A DNA stretch of 64,000 nucleotides, taken from assembly GCF_020883495.1 (NCBI RefSeq), contig NZ_CP086610.1, positions 1,593,501-1,657,500 of the forward strand, in the 5' to 3' direction. The notes below the pieces were generated by a model. That model saw only the letters and a program-made list of their open reading frames with translations. It was not told the origin of the DNA and did no database searches. Positions within the stretch are counted from its first letter, which is position 1; each line of letters starts with the position of its first letter. Source of the DNA: Shinella zoogloeoides (GTDB taxonomy: Bacteria; Pseudomonadota; Alphaproteobacteria; Rhizobiales; Rhizobiaceae). Positions 1-11,118 of the stretch are shown in pieces. The position numbers and the translations under genes were made by a program.

Positions 1-2202
<2,202 letters not shown>

Positions 2203-2317
2203 GGTGTCCAGCGTCAGAAGGTCGTTGCACATGGCAGAAAGGGTCGGCCCCTATGTAGGGATTGATGGGGGCCTGTCCATGCGCGGTCAGAAGATTCCGT
2301 GCCCGTTTCCGATTCGG

Positions 2318-2346
2318 TTGACAAGAGTGTACGGAATTATTAGAAC
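2318..2346 (+). promoter_or_regulatory. Candidate sigma-70-type promoter for ssb
   Basis: A perfect -35 hexamer TTGACA (2318-2323) is followed after 17 bases by TAGAAC (2341-2346) as a -10. The -10 overlaps the left half of the SOS box, which would let a bound LexA block this promoter. Inferred from sequence only; the transcription start is unknown. Confidence 0.5.
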
Positions 2347-2357
2347 AAAAAAAGAAC
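2343..2357. promoter_or_regulatory. SOS (LexA) box between uvrA and ssb
   Basis: GAACAAAAAAAGAAC is an exact match to the alphaproteobacterial LexA operator GAAC-N7-GAAC (GTTC-N7-GTTC on the other strand). It lies 141 bases upstream of uvrA and 134 bases upstream of ssb, inside the divergent intergenic region. SOS control of uvrA through such a box is established in rhizobia. Control of ssb from the same site is an inference from the overlapping promoter. Confidence 0.85.
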
Positions 2358-2490
2358 GAAAATTCGCAATTGATCTGTGGATTACCACCTCTGCGGGGCG
2401 GCGCGGGCGCGCGCCAGTCGATAAGATGCCGCATTCATGTAGTGGAATGATGTCGGGCCTTCTGCCCGCGCGACAACGGGAATTACGGGT

Positions 2491-3027
2491 ATGGCTGGAA
2501 GCGTCAACAAGGTGATCTTGATCGGGAATGTCGGAGCGGACCCGGAAATCCGCCGGACGCAGGACGGCCGGCCGATCGCCAACCTGCGCATCGCCACCTC
2601 CGAGACATGGCGCGACCGCAACAACGGCGAGCGCCGCGAAAAGACGGAATGGCACAATGTCGTCGTCTTCAACGAGGGCCTGTGCAAGGTCGTCGAGCAG
2701 TATGTCAAGAAGGGCGCCAAGCTCTATATCGAAGGCGCGCTGCAGACCCGCAAATGGCAGGACCAGACCGGCAACGACCGCTATTCGACGGAGATCGTGC
2801 TGCAGGGCTTCAACTCGACGCTGACCATGCTCGACGGTCGCGGTGAAGGCGGCGGCGAGCGTCGCGGCGGCGGCGATTTCGGCGGCAGCAGCAATTATGG
2901 CGGCGGCGCGCCGAGCTACGACGACTACGGTTCGCGCCCGGCATCGGGCGGCGGTGGCGGTGGCGGCGGCAGCCGTTCGGGCGGCGGGTCGCTGTCGCGC
3001 GATATGGATGACGACATTCCGTTCTGA
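2491..3027 (+). CDS. ssb: Single-stranded DNA-binding protein
   Basis: SSB coats single-stranded DNA in replication, recombination and repair. The 178-residue product starts [20 protein letters not shown], with an OB fold over roughly residues 1-110. A long Gly-rich, low-complexity linker follows at about 113-168, and the acidic tip DMDDDIPF at 171-178 is the conserved docking peptide for partner proteins. The length is normal for alphaproteobacteria. It diverges from uvrA across an SOS box and is followed by a strong terminator. Confidence 0.97.
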   Translation: MAGSVNKVILIGNVGADPEIRRTQDGRPIANLRIATSETWRDRNNGERREKTEWHNVVVFNEGLCKVVEQYVKKGAKLYIEGALQTRKWQDQTGNDRYSTEIVLQGFNSTLTMLDGRGEGGGERRGGGDFGGSSNYGGGAPSYDDYGSRPASGGGGGGGGSRSGGGSLSRDMDDDIPF

Positions 3028-3037
3028 GAACGGGAAG

Positions 3038-3065
3038 AAAGGCCGGCCGCAGCGCCGGCCTTTTT
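3038..3065 (+). terminator. Rho-independent terminator after ssb
   Basis: The arms AAAGGCCGGC (3038-3047) and GCCGGCCTTT (3054-3063) form a GC-rich stem with a 6-base loop, running into a T tract 11 bases after the ssb stop codon. Confidence 0.85.
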
Positions 3066-3115
3066 CTTTGGTGCTTCCTGTGTGGGGAGCGTGATGCTTG
3101 CCTGCGAGGCTCGGC

Positions 3116-3535
3116 ATGAGCGATGACAAGACGGCAGCAGACGTGCTTTTCCTGCGCCCCGGCGAGGGGCGAGGCTATCCGCTCGGACGGATGAATACGG
3201 TCTTCAAGGCGGATCATGGCGAAACAGACAGCGCCTACAGCGTCTCAGAATGGTGGCTGGAGCCGCGAACGGCGGGGCCGGGCGCTCACGCCCATGATGG
3301 GAATATCGAGCTTTTTTACGTGATCGAGGGCGTCGCCAGCATCCTTGCCGGCGTGGAATGGCTGGAAGCGCCGGCGGGCAGCTTCATACGCATTCCGGCG
3401 GGTGTTCTGCACGATTTCGAGAACCGCACGGATCAGCGGGTCGGTCTGCTGAATGTCTTTCTGCCCGGCGGCTTCGAGGAGAACATGCCGGCGATCTCGA
3501 CGTGGTTCGCCGAGAACCCGCCCGTCAGCCGATAA
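3116..3535 (+). CDS. Cupin-domain protein of unknown substrate
   Basis: The product is about 139 residues and forms a single small beta-barrel cupin. Cupin motif 1 is recognisable around GPGAHAHDGNIELFYVIEG (metal-binding His and Glu), and motif 2 around PAGVLHDFENRTD. The substrate and reaction cannot be told from the sequence. The ATG at 3116 is chosen because GCGAGG lies 6 bases upstream; an in-frame TTG at 3098 would add six residues. The 3' end overlaps the convergent marC gene by 11 bases, so the two share their tail region. Confidence 0.7.
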   Translation: MSDDKTAADVLFLRPGEGRGYPLGRMNTVFKADHGETDSAYSVSEWWLEPRTAGPGAHAHDGNIELFYVIEGVASILAGVEWLEAPAGSFIRIPAGVLHDFENRTDQRVGLLNVFLPGGFEENMPAISTWFAENPPVSR

Positions 3536-4154
3536 AGACCGACTTTATCCCGTCCACCACGAACTGCACCGCAAGCGCCGCCAGAATGACGCCCAGGAGG
3601 CGCGTGAGGATGGCGCGGCCGGTATTGCCGAGGAAGCGGTCGATGCGCTCGGCGATGAACAGCGACAGGAAAAGGATGCCGATGCAAAGCGCGAGCACGC
3701 CGATGAGCGCGCCGCGCTCGATGGCGGAGGGGAAGGAGCCGGAGAGCAGGATCGTCGCGGAAATCGCGCCGGGGCCGGCGATCAGGGGCAAGGCGAGCGG
3801 GAAGACGGCGATGTTGTGGATGTGATCGCGGGTGATCGCCACCTCGCTGGTCTTTTCCTTCCGCTCGTTGCGGCGTTCGAAGATCATCTCGAAGGCGATC
3901 CAGAAGAGCAGGAGACCGCCGGCGATGCGGAACGCGCCGATGGAGATGCCGAGGAGCGACAGCACGCTCGCGCCCGTCAGTGCGAAGACGGCGAGGATGC
4001 AGAAGGCGATGACGCAGCCGCGCAGCGCCACCTGCTTGCGCTGCGGCCGGGTCATGCCGACGGTGAGGCCGAGGAAGATCGGTGCGAGGCCCGGCGGATC
4101 GATGGTCACAAGCAGGGTCGTGATCGCGTTGACCACGAGATCGATATTGAGCAT
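3525..4154 (-). CDS. MarC-family integral membrane protein
   Basis: This 209-residue, very hydrophobic protein has about six predicted membrane helices. It starts MLNIDLVVNAITTLLVTIDP, and the early TIDPPGLAPIFLGLT stretch is characteristic of the MarC family (UPF0056). The family has no firmly assigned function; an early link to multiple antibiotic resistance was not upheld. It converges on the cupin gene with an 11-base overlap. Confidence 0.8.
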   Translation of the reverse strand: MLNIDLVVNAITTLLVTIDPPGLAPIFLGLTVGMTRPQRKQVALRGCVIAFCILAVFALTGASVLSLLGISIGAFRIAGGLLLFWIAFEMIFERRNERKEKTSEVAITRDHIHNIAVFPLALPLIAGPGAISATILLSGSFPSAIERGALIGVLALCIGILFLSLFIAERIDRFLGNTGRAILTRLLGVILAALAVQFVVDGIKSVFIG

Positions 4155-4325
4155 GCGGGCGTTCCCCTCGCCATTGAACGGCCGTTTGGTCGGCCTTGTC
4201 GGCGCATTGTTAGGCGAGCGCGGCGCGGAAGGGAAGGGCGGCGGGAAAGTCCTGCCTTTGCGGCCATGAAAATGCGCAAATTGGCGGATTTCCTGAGAAA
4301 AGCCTGTTCAAAACCCTTGGCGAAA

Positions 4326-4355
4326 TTGGCGCTTCCAGCCTCGGTAGGCTATAAA
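4326..4355 (+). promoter_or_regulatory. Candidate gyrA promoter
   Basis: TTGGCG (4326-4331), an 18-base spacer and TATAAA (4350-4355) sit 36 bases before the gyrA start codon. The -10 is good and the -35 moderate. Inferred from sequence only. Confidence 0.45.
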
Positions 4356-4391
4356 ATTGCATCTGATTCTGAACAACGATCGTGACCGAAA

Positions 4392-7172
4392 TTGACAGAA
4401 CAATCGACACCCGGCGGCAAGAACCCTCCCGGCATTGAGCCGATCTCCATCATCGAGGAAATGCAGCGGTCCTATCTCGATTACGCCATGAGCGTGATCG
4501 TGTCCCGCGCGCTGCCCGATGTGCGCGACGGTCTGAAGCCCGTTCACCGGCGCATCCTCTACTCGATGAGCGAGATGGGCGTCGACTGGAACAAGAAATA
4601 CGTGAAGTCGGCCCGCGTGACCGGTGACGTGATGGGTAAATACCATCCGCACGGCGACGCCGCGATCTACGACGCCTTGGCGCGCATGGCGCAGGACTGG
4701 TCGCTCCGCCTGCCGCTGATCGACGGCCAGGGCAACTTCGGCTCCGTCGACGGCGACCCGCCGGCCGCCCAGCGTTACACGGAATGCCGCCTGGAAAAGG
4801 CCGCCCACTCGCTGCTCGACGACCTCGACAAGGAAACGGTCAACTTCCGCGACAACTACGACGGCACGATGAGCGAGCCGGTCGTCGTGCCGGCAAAATT
4901 CCCGAACCTGCTCGTCAACGGCGCGGGCGGCATCGCCGTCGGCATGGCGACGAACATTCCGCCACACAACCTCACCGAGGTCATCAACGGCTGTATCGCG
5001 CTGATCGACAATCCGGCGATCGAGCTTCTCGACCTGATGCAGCATATTCCCGGCCCCGATTTCCCGACCGGCGCGCTGATCCTCGGCCGCGCCGGCATCC
5101 GCCAGGCCTATGAGACCGGCCGCGGCTCGGTCGTCATGCGCGGCCGCGCCCATATCGAGCCGATGCGCGGCGACCGCGAGCAGATCATCGTCACCGAAAT
5201 TCCCTATCAGGTGAACAAGGCGACGATGATCGAGAAGATGGCCGAGTTGGTGCGCGACAAGCGCATCGAGGGCATCTCGGACCTGCGCGACGAATCCGAC
5301 CGCGACGGCTACCGCGTCGTCATCGAACTGAAGCGCGACGCCAATGCCGATGTCATCCTGAACCAGCTCTACCGCTACACGCCGCTGCAGACCTCCTTCG
5401 GCTGCAACATGGTGGCGCTGAACGGCGGCAAGCCGGAGCAGATGACGCTGCTCGACATGCTGCGCGCCTTCGTCGCCTTCCGCGAGGAAGTCGTCAGCCG
5501 CCGCACGAAATACCTGCTGCGCAAGGCGCGCGACCGCGCCCATGTCTTGGTCGGTCTTGCCATCGCCGTCGCCAATATCGACGAGGTGATCAACCTCATT
5601 CGCCGCGCGCCCGATCCGCAGACGGCGCGCGAGCAGTTGATGGAACGCCGCTGGCCGGCCAAGGACGTCGACGCGCTGATCCGCCTCATCGACGATCCGC
5701 GCCACCGCATCAACGAGGACCTCACCTACAATCTCTCCGAGGAGCAGGCCCGCGCCATCCTCGAACTGCGCCTTGCCCGCCTCACGGCGCTCGGCCGCGA
5801 CGAGATCGACGAGGAACTCAACAAGATCGGCGAGGAAATCAAGGATTACCTCGATATCCTCTCCTCGCGTTCGCGCATGATGAATATCGTCAAGGACGAG
5901 CTTGCCGCCGTGCGCGACGAGTTCGGCACGCCGCGCCGCACCGAGATCGCCGAGGGCGGTCCGGACATGGACGACGAAGACCTCATCGCCCGCGAGGACA
6001 TGGTCGTGACCGTGTCGCATGCCGGTTACGTCAAGCGCGTGCCGCTCGCCACCTATCGCGCGCAGCGTCGTGGCGGCAAGGGCCGCTCCGGCATGGCCAT
6101 GAAGGACGAGGATTTCGCGACACGCCTTTTCGTCGCCAACACGCATACGCCGGTTCTGTTCTTCTCCTCGCGCGGCATCGTCTACAAGGAGAAGGTCTGG
6201 CGCCTGCCGATCGGCACCCCGCAGTCGAAGGGCAAGGCCCTCATCAACATGCTGCCGATCGAGCCGGGCGAACGCATCACCACCATCATGCCGCTGCCCG
6301 AGGACGAGACGACGTGGGAAAACCTCGACGTCATGTTCACGACGACCCGCGGCACGGTTCGCCGCAACAAGCTGTCGGACTTCGTCCAGGTCAACCGCAA
6401 CGGCAAGATCGCGATGAAGCTCGAGGAAGAGGGCGACGAGATCCTCAACGTCGAGACCTGCACGGAACGCGACGACGTGCTGCTGACGACGGCGCTCGGC
6501 CAGTGCATCCGCTTCCCGGTCGATGACGTGCGCGTCTTCGCCGGCCGCAACTCGGTCGGCGTGCGCGGCATCACGATGGGCAACGGCGACCGCATCATCT
6601 CGATGACCATCGTCAAGCATGTCGATGCCGAGCCGTGGGAACGCGCCGCCTACCTGAAGCGCTCCGCCGCCGAACGCCGCGCCAGCGGCGTCGACGAGGA
6701 GGATATCGCGCTGGTCGGCGAGGAAGTCGGCGAAGTCGGTGATCTTCCCGATGAGCGCTACCAGATCCTCAAGGAGCAGGAGCAGTTCGTGCTCACGGTC
6801 TCGCAGAAGGGCTACGGCAAGCGCTCGTCCTCCTATGACTTCCGCACCTCCGGCCGCGGCGGCAAGGGCATCCGCGCCACCGACACGTCCAAGACGGGCG
6901 AGATCGGCGAACTGGTCGCCGCCTTCCCGGTCGAGGAGAAGGACCAGCTCATGCTCGTCTCCGACGGCGGTCAGCTCATTCGCGTGCCGGTCGATGGCAT
7001 CCGCATCGCCAGCCGCGCCACGAAGGGCGTGACGATCTTCTCCACCGCCAAGGACGAGAAGGTGGTTTCAGTCGAGCGCATCAGCGAGCCGGAAGGCGAC
7101 GATGACGCGGAATCGGCGGACATCGAAGGCGATATCGAAGCCGGGGACGCCGCACCGGCCGCAGAGGAATAG
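4392..7172 (+). CDS. gyrA: DNA gyrase subunit A
   Basis: GyrA is the cutting and rejoining subunit of DNA gyrase, which introduces negative supercoils. The protein has 926 residues. The catalytic tyrosine is Y129 in AAQRYTE, and the GyrA box QRRGGKG at 558-564 opens the DNA-wrapping beta-pinwheel domain. An acidic tail follows. The start is a TTG: an in-frame stop lies at 4383-4385 and the reading [10 protein letters not shown] fits rhizobial GyrA. The quinolone-resistance region reads [10 protein letters not shown], so Ala90 stands where E. coli has Ser83. A candidate promoter precedes the gene and a terminator follows it. Confidence 0.98.
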   Translation: MTEQSTPGGKNPPGIEPISIIEEMQRSYLDYAMSVIVSRALPDVRDGLKPVHRRILYSMSEMGVDWNKKYVKSARVTGDVMGKYHPHGDAAIYDALARMAQDWSLRLPLIDGQGNFGSVDGDPPAAQRYTECRLEKAAHSLLDDLDKETVNFRDNYDGTMSEPVVVPAKFPNLLVNGAGGIAVGMATNIPPHNLTEVINGCIALIDNPAIELLDLMQHIPGPDFPTGALILGRAGIRQAYETGRGSVVMRGRAHIEPMRGDREQIIVTEIPYQVNKATMIEKMAELVRDKRIEGISDLRDESDRDGYRVVIELKRDANADVILNQLYRYTPLQTSFGCNMVALNGGKPEQMTLLDMLRAFVAFREEVVSRRTKYLLRKARDRAHVLVGLAIAVANIDEVINLIRRAPDPQTAREQLMERRWPAKDVDALIRLIDDPRHRINEDLTYNLSEEQARAILELRLARLTALGRDEIDEELNKIGEEIKDYLDILSSRSRMMNIVKDELAAVRDEFGTPRRTEIAEGGPDMDDEDLIAREDMVVTVSHAGYVKRVPLATYRAQRRGGKGRSGMAMKDEDFATRLFVANTHTPVLFFSSRGIVYKEKVWRLPIGTPQSKGKALINMLPIEPGERITTIMPLPEDETTWENLDVMFTTTRGTVRRNKLSDFVQVNRNGKIAMKLEEEGDEILNVETCTERDDVLLTTALGQCIRFPVDDVRVFAGRNSVGVRGITMGNGDRIISMTIVKHVDAEPWERAAYLKRSAAERRASGVDEEDIALVGEEVGEVGDLPDERYQILKEQEQFVLTVSQKGYGKRSSSYDFRTSGRGGKGIRATDTSKTGEIGELVAAFPVEEKDQLMLVSDGGQLIRVPVDGIRIASRATKGVTIFSTAKDEKVVSVERISEPEGDDDAESADIEGDIEAGDAAPAAEE

Positions 7173-7194
7173 GCCTGAAGCCTTCCTGAAGACA

Positions 7195-7236
7195 TGAAAA
7201 AGCCGGACGGGCAGGGAACGACCGTCCGGCTTTTCA
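7195..7236. terminator. Terminator after gyrA
   Basis: AAAAGCCGGACGG pairs with CCGTCCGGCTTTT around an 11-base loop, followed by a T-rich run on the plus strand. The A-rich left flank means it could also stop minus-strand transcripts of the small genes at 7291-7576. Confidence 0.8.
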
Positions 7237-7290
7237 TTTGGTGCGGGCAGCCTGGAGGGTGCTGCCCGCCTTGACGGCGGCATGAAGGCG

Positions 7291-7437
7291 TTACACGCCG
7301 AAGCCGCCTGCTTTCGTTTTCAGCTTCACCGCCTTCAGCTCGGCGCGATCCCGTTTCAGGTCGAGAATCGTGCGCGCGAAGTCGAAGGTGAAGACGGCGC
7401 TGGTGAAGATCGTGGAAACGATGGTGAGCACTGCCAT
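7291..7437 (-). CDS. Small membrane protein, 48 residues, unknown
   Basis: This short frame encodes MAVLTIVSTIFTSAVFTFDF followed by a basic segment rich in Lys and Arg. The pattern is one membrane helix (about residues 3-24) with a positively charged, probably cytoplasmic tail. GAGG lies 11 bases before the ATG. It begins 13 bases after the stop of another tiny gene on the same strand, and the pair looks like a two-gene operon between gyrA and coaD. I do not recognise a family. Confidence 0.5.
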   Translation of the reverse strand: MAVLTIVSTIFTSAVFTFDFARTILDLKRDRAELKAVKLKTKAGGFGV

Positions 7438-7450
7438 GATGTTGTCCACC

Positions 7451-7576
7451 TCAGCGCAGCCACTTGCCGCGCGCGGCGGCCTTGGGCGCAGCCGGGCGAT
7501 CTTCTTCGCGCAGCGCATGGATCGTTGCGGCAGTCAGCGCGATGAACATGGTCATGCAGAGAAGGGCGAGTGCCAT
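7451..7576 (-). CDS. Small membrane protein, 41 residues, unknown
   Basis: The frame encodes 41 residues beginning MALALLCMTMFIALTAATIH, a single hydrophobic helix. A short charged tail with Arg, Glu and Asp follows, ending GKWLR. A good ribosome-binding site, GGAAGGAA, lies about 6 bases upstream of the ATG, which is the main reason to believe the gene. It is the upstream member of a pair with the 48-residue gene at 7291-7437. No family is recognised. Confidence 0.5.
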   Translation of the reverse strand: MALALLCMTMFIALTAATIHALREEDRPAAPKAAARGKWLR

Positions 7577-7825
7577 TTTCGTATTCCTTCCAGCCTAAGG
7601 AAACGCGTTACTTGTTCCGTTGCGTTCGGTCAGGATAATGCGCGGATGCGAACTTTGTTCCCGACCTCTATGCTGGCACTTAAACATGACGCGCCTGAAA
7701 TGGTCTTGAACGGCCCATTCACGTAGGGTTCATGTTCTTGGCAGGGGACAGTCGCGGCTGCGACAGGCCGCACCCTTGCGGAAAAAGGCGGTCCATGACA
7801 CAAGGCGGCAAACGGGACCCCGCCG

Positions 7826-8320
7826 ATGACAGTCGCCTTCTATCCTGGCTCTTTCGATCCGATCACCAACGGTCATATCGACGTTCTGGTGCAGGCGCTC
7901 AACGTGGCGTCCAAGGTCGTCGTCGCCATCGGCATTCATCCGGGCAAGACGCCGCTCTTCACCTTCGAGGAGCGCGCCAGCCTCATCCGCCAGTCCCTGT
8001 CGGGCGTCCTGCCGGAGCGGGCAGGGGATGTCAGCGTCGTCTCCTTCTCCAATCTGGTGGTCGATGCCGCCCGCGCACATGACGCGCCTCTGCTGATCCG
8101 CGGCCTGCGCGACGGCACGGACCTCGATTACGAGATGCAGATGGCCGGCATGAACCGCCAGATGGCGCCGGAAGTGCAGACCGTGTTTCTGCCGGCGGGC
8201 GTTGCCTCGCGGCCCATTACCGCCACATTGGTCCGCCAGATCGCGGCGATGGGCGGCGATGTCAGTGCCTTTGTTCCGGCGCCCGTGCTTGCGGCCCTCA
8301 AGGCCCGCCAGAAGGGCTGA
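7826..8320 (+). CDS. coaD: Phosphopantetheine adenylyltransferase
   Basis: CoaD transfers AMP from ATP to 4'-phosphopantetheine, the fourth step of coenzyme A synthesis, in the cytoplasm. The 164-residue protein has the nucleotidyltransferase signature [15 protein letters not shown] at residues 5-19, where the T/HxGH motif is TNGH. It also has the C-terminal [16 protein letters not shown] segment typical of bacterial CoaD. The length is standard. It is followed 31 bases later by a secreted cyclophilin, suggesting cotranscription. Confidence 0.96.
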   Translation: MTVAFYPGSFDPITNGHIDVLVQALNVASKVVVAIGIHPGKTPLFTFEERASLIRQSLSGVLPERAGDVSVVSFSNLVVDAARAHDAPLLIRGLRDGTDLDYEMQMAGMNRQMAPEVQTVFLPAGVASRPITATLVRQIAAMGGDVSAFVPAPVLAALKARQKG

Positions 8321-8351
8321 GTCATAACCTGAACCCCTCAAGGGAGCTATC

Positions 8352-8918
8352 ATGCGCATTCTCCGTCACGCCTTTGCAGGCGCCCTGTTCCTGGCAACCG
8401 CCACGAGCGCCTTCGTCGCCCAGGCCGCAGATTTCATCACGATCCAGCTCAAGGACGGCCCGGTCGTCATCGAGCTGAACGACAAGGCGCCCAAGCATGC
8501 CGAGCGCATCAAGGCGCTGGCCGCCGAAGGCAAATACGACAATGTCGCCTTCCACCGCGTGATCAAGGGCTTCATGGCCCAGACCGGCGACGTGCAGTTC
8601 GGCAACATGGAGAATGGCTTCCAGCCGCAGGCGGCCGGCACGGGCGGCTCCAGCCAGCCGGACCTTCCGGCAGAGTTCTCCGACATTCCGTTCGAGCGCG
8701 GCACGGTCGGCATGGCCCGTGCGCAGGATCCGAATTCCGCCAATTCGCAGTTCTTCATCATGTTCGCTCCCGGCGACTTCCTGAACGGCCAGTATACGGT
8801 CGTCGGCAAGGTCGTTTCGGGCATGGAGCATGTCGACAAGATCAAGCTCGGCGACGACGCCAACAACGGCTCGGTCACCGACCCGGACCGCATGATCAAG
8901 GTCACCGTCGGCAAGTAA
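8352..8918 (+). CDS. Peptidyl-prolyl cis-trans isomerase, cyclophilin type, exported
   Basis: This enzyme speeds cis-trans isomerisation of proline peptide bonds, here probably in the periplasm. The 188-residue protein opens with a signal peptide (MRILRHAFAGALFLATATSA, cleavage expected after AQA near residue 26). A compact bacterial cyclophilin domain follows. Active-site motifs FHRVIKGFMAQTGD and SANSQFFIMF (N-S-Q-F-F-I) are intact. A strong AAGGGAG site precedes the ATG. The next gene is a cytoplasmic paralogue, so the pair probably arose by tandem duplication. Confidence 0.93.
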   Translation: MRILRHAFAGALFLATATSAFVAQAADFITIQLKDGPVVIELNDKAPKHAERIKALAAEGKYDNVAFHRVIKGFMAQTGDVQFGNMENGFQPQAAGTGGSSQPDLPAEFSDIPFERGTVGMARAQDPNSANSQFFIMFAPGDFLNGQYTVVGKVVSGMEHVDKIKLGDDANNGSVTDPDRMIKVTVGK

Positions 8919-9000
8919 GCCCCCAACATTTCGATTTTCGCCTGTTGCAATCGCGAAACCGCGACCCATTTGCGGGGCAGGCTTTAGAAGGAGAGAGACC

Positions 9001-9516
9001 ATGGCCGAGATCAAGGATCCGGAAAACACCATCATCATGGAGACCACGAAGGGGAAGGTGGTCATCCAGCTTCTTCCGGATCTGGCACCGGGACACGTCG
9101 CGCGCATCAAGGAACTGGCGCGCGAAGGCGCCTATGACGGCGTCGTCTTCCATCGCGTGATCGAGGACTTCATGGCCCAGACCGGCGACGTCCAGTACGG
9201 CAAGACCGGCGGCAAGGACTTCAACCCGGCCCGCGCCGGCATGGGCGGCTCCGAAAAGCCGGACCTGAAGGCCGAATTCTCCAACACGAGCCATGTGCGC
9301 GGCACCTGCTCCATGGCCCGCAGCCAGATGCCGAATTCGGCGAACTCGCAGTTCTTCATCTGCTTCACGGATGCTCCCTGGCTCAACAAGCAGTATTCCG
9401 TCTGGGGCCAGGTCGTCGAAGGCATGGAAAACATCGACAAGATCAAGCGCGGCGAGCCGGTGCGCGATCCCGACACCATCGTTTCGATGAAGGTTGCCGC
9501 CGACGTGGCGGCCTGA
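9001..9516 (+). CDS. ppiB: Peptidyl-prolyl cis-trans isomerase, cyclophilin type, cytoplasmic
   Basis: The 171-residue cyclophilin has no signal peptide, so it should act in the cytoplasm. The core motifs FHRVIEDFMAQTGD and SANSQFFICF match the upstream exported paralogue closely. GGAGAGAG sits just before the ATG. It lies 82 bases downstream of the exported copy and is closed by a terminator. Confidence 0.93.
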   Translation: MAEIKDPENTIIMETTKGKVVIQLLPDLAPGHVARIKELAREGAYDGVVFHRVIEDFMAQTGDVQYGKTGGKDFNPARAGMGGSEKPDLKAEFSNTSHVRGTCSMARSQMPNSANSQFFICFTDAPWLNKQYSVWGQVVEGMENIDKIKRGEPVRDPDTIVSMKVAADVAA

Positions 9517-9536
9517 TAGAAAACCGGCGTTTTCGA

Positions 9537-9566
9537 CCGCGCTCGCCACGGCGGGCGCGGTTTTTC
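9537..9566 (+). terminator. Terminator after ppiB
   Basis: CCGCGCTCGCC (9537-9547) pairs with GGCGGGCGCGG (9550-9560) with one G-U pair, followed by TTTTTC. Confidence 0.7.
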
Positions 9567-9593
9567 TTTGTGCGCTTTTCAAGGACCGGCACC

Positions 9594-10043
9594 ATGGCTG
9601 CATTCCTCTGGGCGCTGCTCGGCATTGCGGCCGGCGCGTGCATCGCAATTCAGGCTCCCATCAATGCCATGCTCGGCCGCGGGCTTGGCATGCCGGTCGC
9701 CGCCGCCTGCGTCTCGTTCCTGTCGGGCGCACTCATCCTTGCTCTCGTCGTCGCCACCACGGCCTCCTTCGAAGGCCGCTCGCCCGACTGGCGTGGGCCG
9801 GACCTCTGGCTCTATGTCGCCGGCGGCGCGCTCGGCACGGTCTATGTCACGACCGCCATCTTCCTGACGCCGCGCATCGGTGCTGCCGCCGTCATGGCTT
9901 TCGCCGTCTCCGGCCAGCTTCTCGCCGGCATCCTGCTCGACCGTATCGGCTTCCTCGGCATGGCCGTGCGCGAAATCTCCATGGGCCGCATTGCCGGCGC
10001 TGGACTGCTCGTCGCCGGTGCGCTGATGATCCGCTTCCTCTGA
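9594..10043 (+). CDS. DMT-superfamily transporter of the YdcZ/DUF606 type
   Basis: This 149-residue protein has about five hydrophobic helices and begins [20 protein letters not shown]. The [13 protein letters not shown] segment after helix 1 and the overall half-size architecture fit the DUF606 (YdcZ) drug/metabolite transporter family. Such short proteins often act as dimers, and the substrate is unknown. The ATG at 9594 is preferred because AAGGA lies 8 bases upstream; an in-frame start at 9570 would add eight residues. It ends 7 bases before queA and is probably cotranscribed with it. Confidence 0.75.
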   Translation: MAAFLWALLGIAAGACIAIQAPINAMLGRGLGMPVAAACVSFLSGALILALVVATTASFEGRSPDWRGPDLWLYVAGGALGTVYVTTAIFLTPRIGAAAVMAFAVSGQLLAGILLDRIGFLGMAVREISMGRIAGAGLLVAGALMIRFL

Positions 10044-10050
10044 GTTTCCC

Positions 10051-11118
10051 ATGCGCGTCGACCTCTTCGATTTCGATCTGCCGGAAGAAAACATCGCGCT
10101 GCGTCCGGTGACGCCGCGCGAGGCGGCAAAGCTGCTCGTCGTCCAGCCGGAAACCGAAACGCCCTATCTCGATCGCACCGTCGGCGACCTGCCGTCGCTG
10201 CTGCGCGCGGGCGATGCGCTGGTCTTCAACGATACGCGCGTCATCCCGGCCCAGCTCGAAGGCATCCGCCATCGCGAAGGAGCGGGCGGCCAGAAGGTGT
10301 CCGCGACGCTGCACATGCGCATTGCCGGTGACCGCTGGAAAGCCTTTGCCAAGCCCGGAAAACGCATCAAGCTCTACGACCGCATCACCTTCGGCGCGGG
10401 CGAGGAACTCTCGGCAATCGTCGAGGAGAAGGGCGAGGGCGGCGAGGTCACCCTGCATTTCGACGCGTCCGGCCCCGCGCTGGACCGCGCGATCGCGACG
10501 GTCGGCCATATCCCGCTGCCGCCCTACATCGCCTCCAAGCGCGCCGACGACGAGGCGGATCGCAAGGACTACCAGACGATCTATGCCCGCGAGGAAGGGG
10601 CCGTCGCCGCGCCCACCGCCGGCCTCCACTTCACCGATGCGCTCTTCGAAAAGCTCGACGCGCTCGGCGTCGAACGGCATTTCGTGACGCTGCATGTCGG
10701 TGCAGGCACCTTCCTGCCGGTCAAGGCGGACGATACGACCGAGCACGTCATGCACGAGGAGATCGGCTACGTCTCCGAAGAAACCGCTGCCGCGCTCAAC
10801 GCGGTGAAGGCGAGGGGCGGGCGCATCGTCTCGGTCGGCACGACCTCGCTGCGCCTGCTCGAAAGCGCAGCCGATCCGGATGGCACGATCAAGCCCTGGT
10901 CTGGCGCGACGGGCATCTTCATCACCCCCGGCTACCGCTTCCGCACGGCCGACATCCTGATGACCAATTTCCATCTGCCGAAGTCGACGCTCTTCATGCT
11001 CGTTTCGGCCTTCTCCGGCCTCAAGACGATGCGCGGCGCCTATGCCCATGCGATCTCGACCGGCTACCGCTTCTATTCCTACGGCGACTCCAGCCTGCTT
11101 TTCCGGGACCACCGATGA
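10051..11118 (+). CDS. queA: S-adenosylmethionine:tRNA ribosyltransferase-isomerase
   Basis: QueA transfers and isomerises the ribosyl part of SAM onto preQ1 in tRNA, making epoxyqueuosine. The 355-residue product starts [20 protein letters not shown], a family hallmark. It also contains [11 protein letters not shown], the APTAGLHFT segment and [17 protein letters not shown] near the C-terminus, all conserved in QueA. Its stop codon overlaps the tgt start by 4 bases (ATGA), so the two queuosine genes are translationally coupled. Confidence 0.97.
   Translation: MRVDLFDFDLPEENIALRPVTPREAAKLLVVQPETETPYLDRTVGDLPSLLRAGDALVFNDTRVIPAQLEGIRHREGAGGQKVSATLHMRIAGDRWKAFAKPGKRIKLYDRITFGAGEELSAIVEEKGEGGEVTLHFDASGPALDRAIATVGHIPLPPYIASKRADDEADRKDYQTIYAREEGAVAAPTAGLHFTDALFEKLDALGVERHFVTLHVGAGTFLPVKADDTTEHVMHEEIGYVSEETAAALNAVKARGGRIVSVGTTSLRLLESAADPDGTIKPWSGATGIFITPGYRFRTADILMTNFHLPKSTLFMLVSAFSGLKTMRGAYAHAISTGYRFYSYGDSSLLFRDHR

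Noticed and set aside
4308..6620. Minus-strand open frame of 770 codons over gyrA
   Set aside because: It is antisense to a full-length gyrA with intact motifs, and its translation is Asp/Arg/His-rich with no recognisable fold.
7614..7627. GTTC-N6-GTTC resembling a second SOS box upstream of coaD
   Set aside because: The alphaproteobacterial LexA box needs a 7-base spacer; here it is 6, so binding is unlikely.
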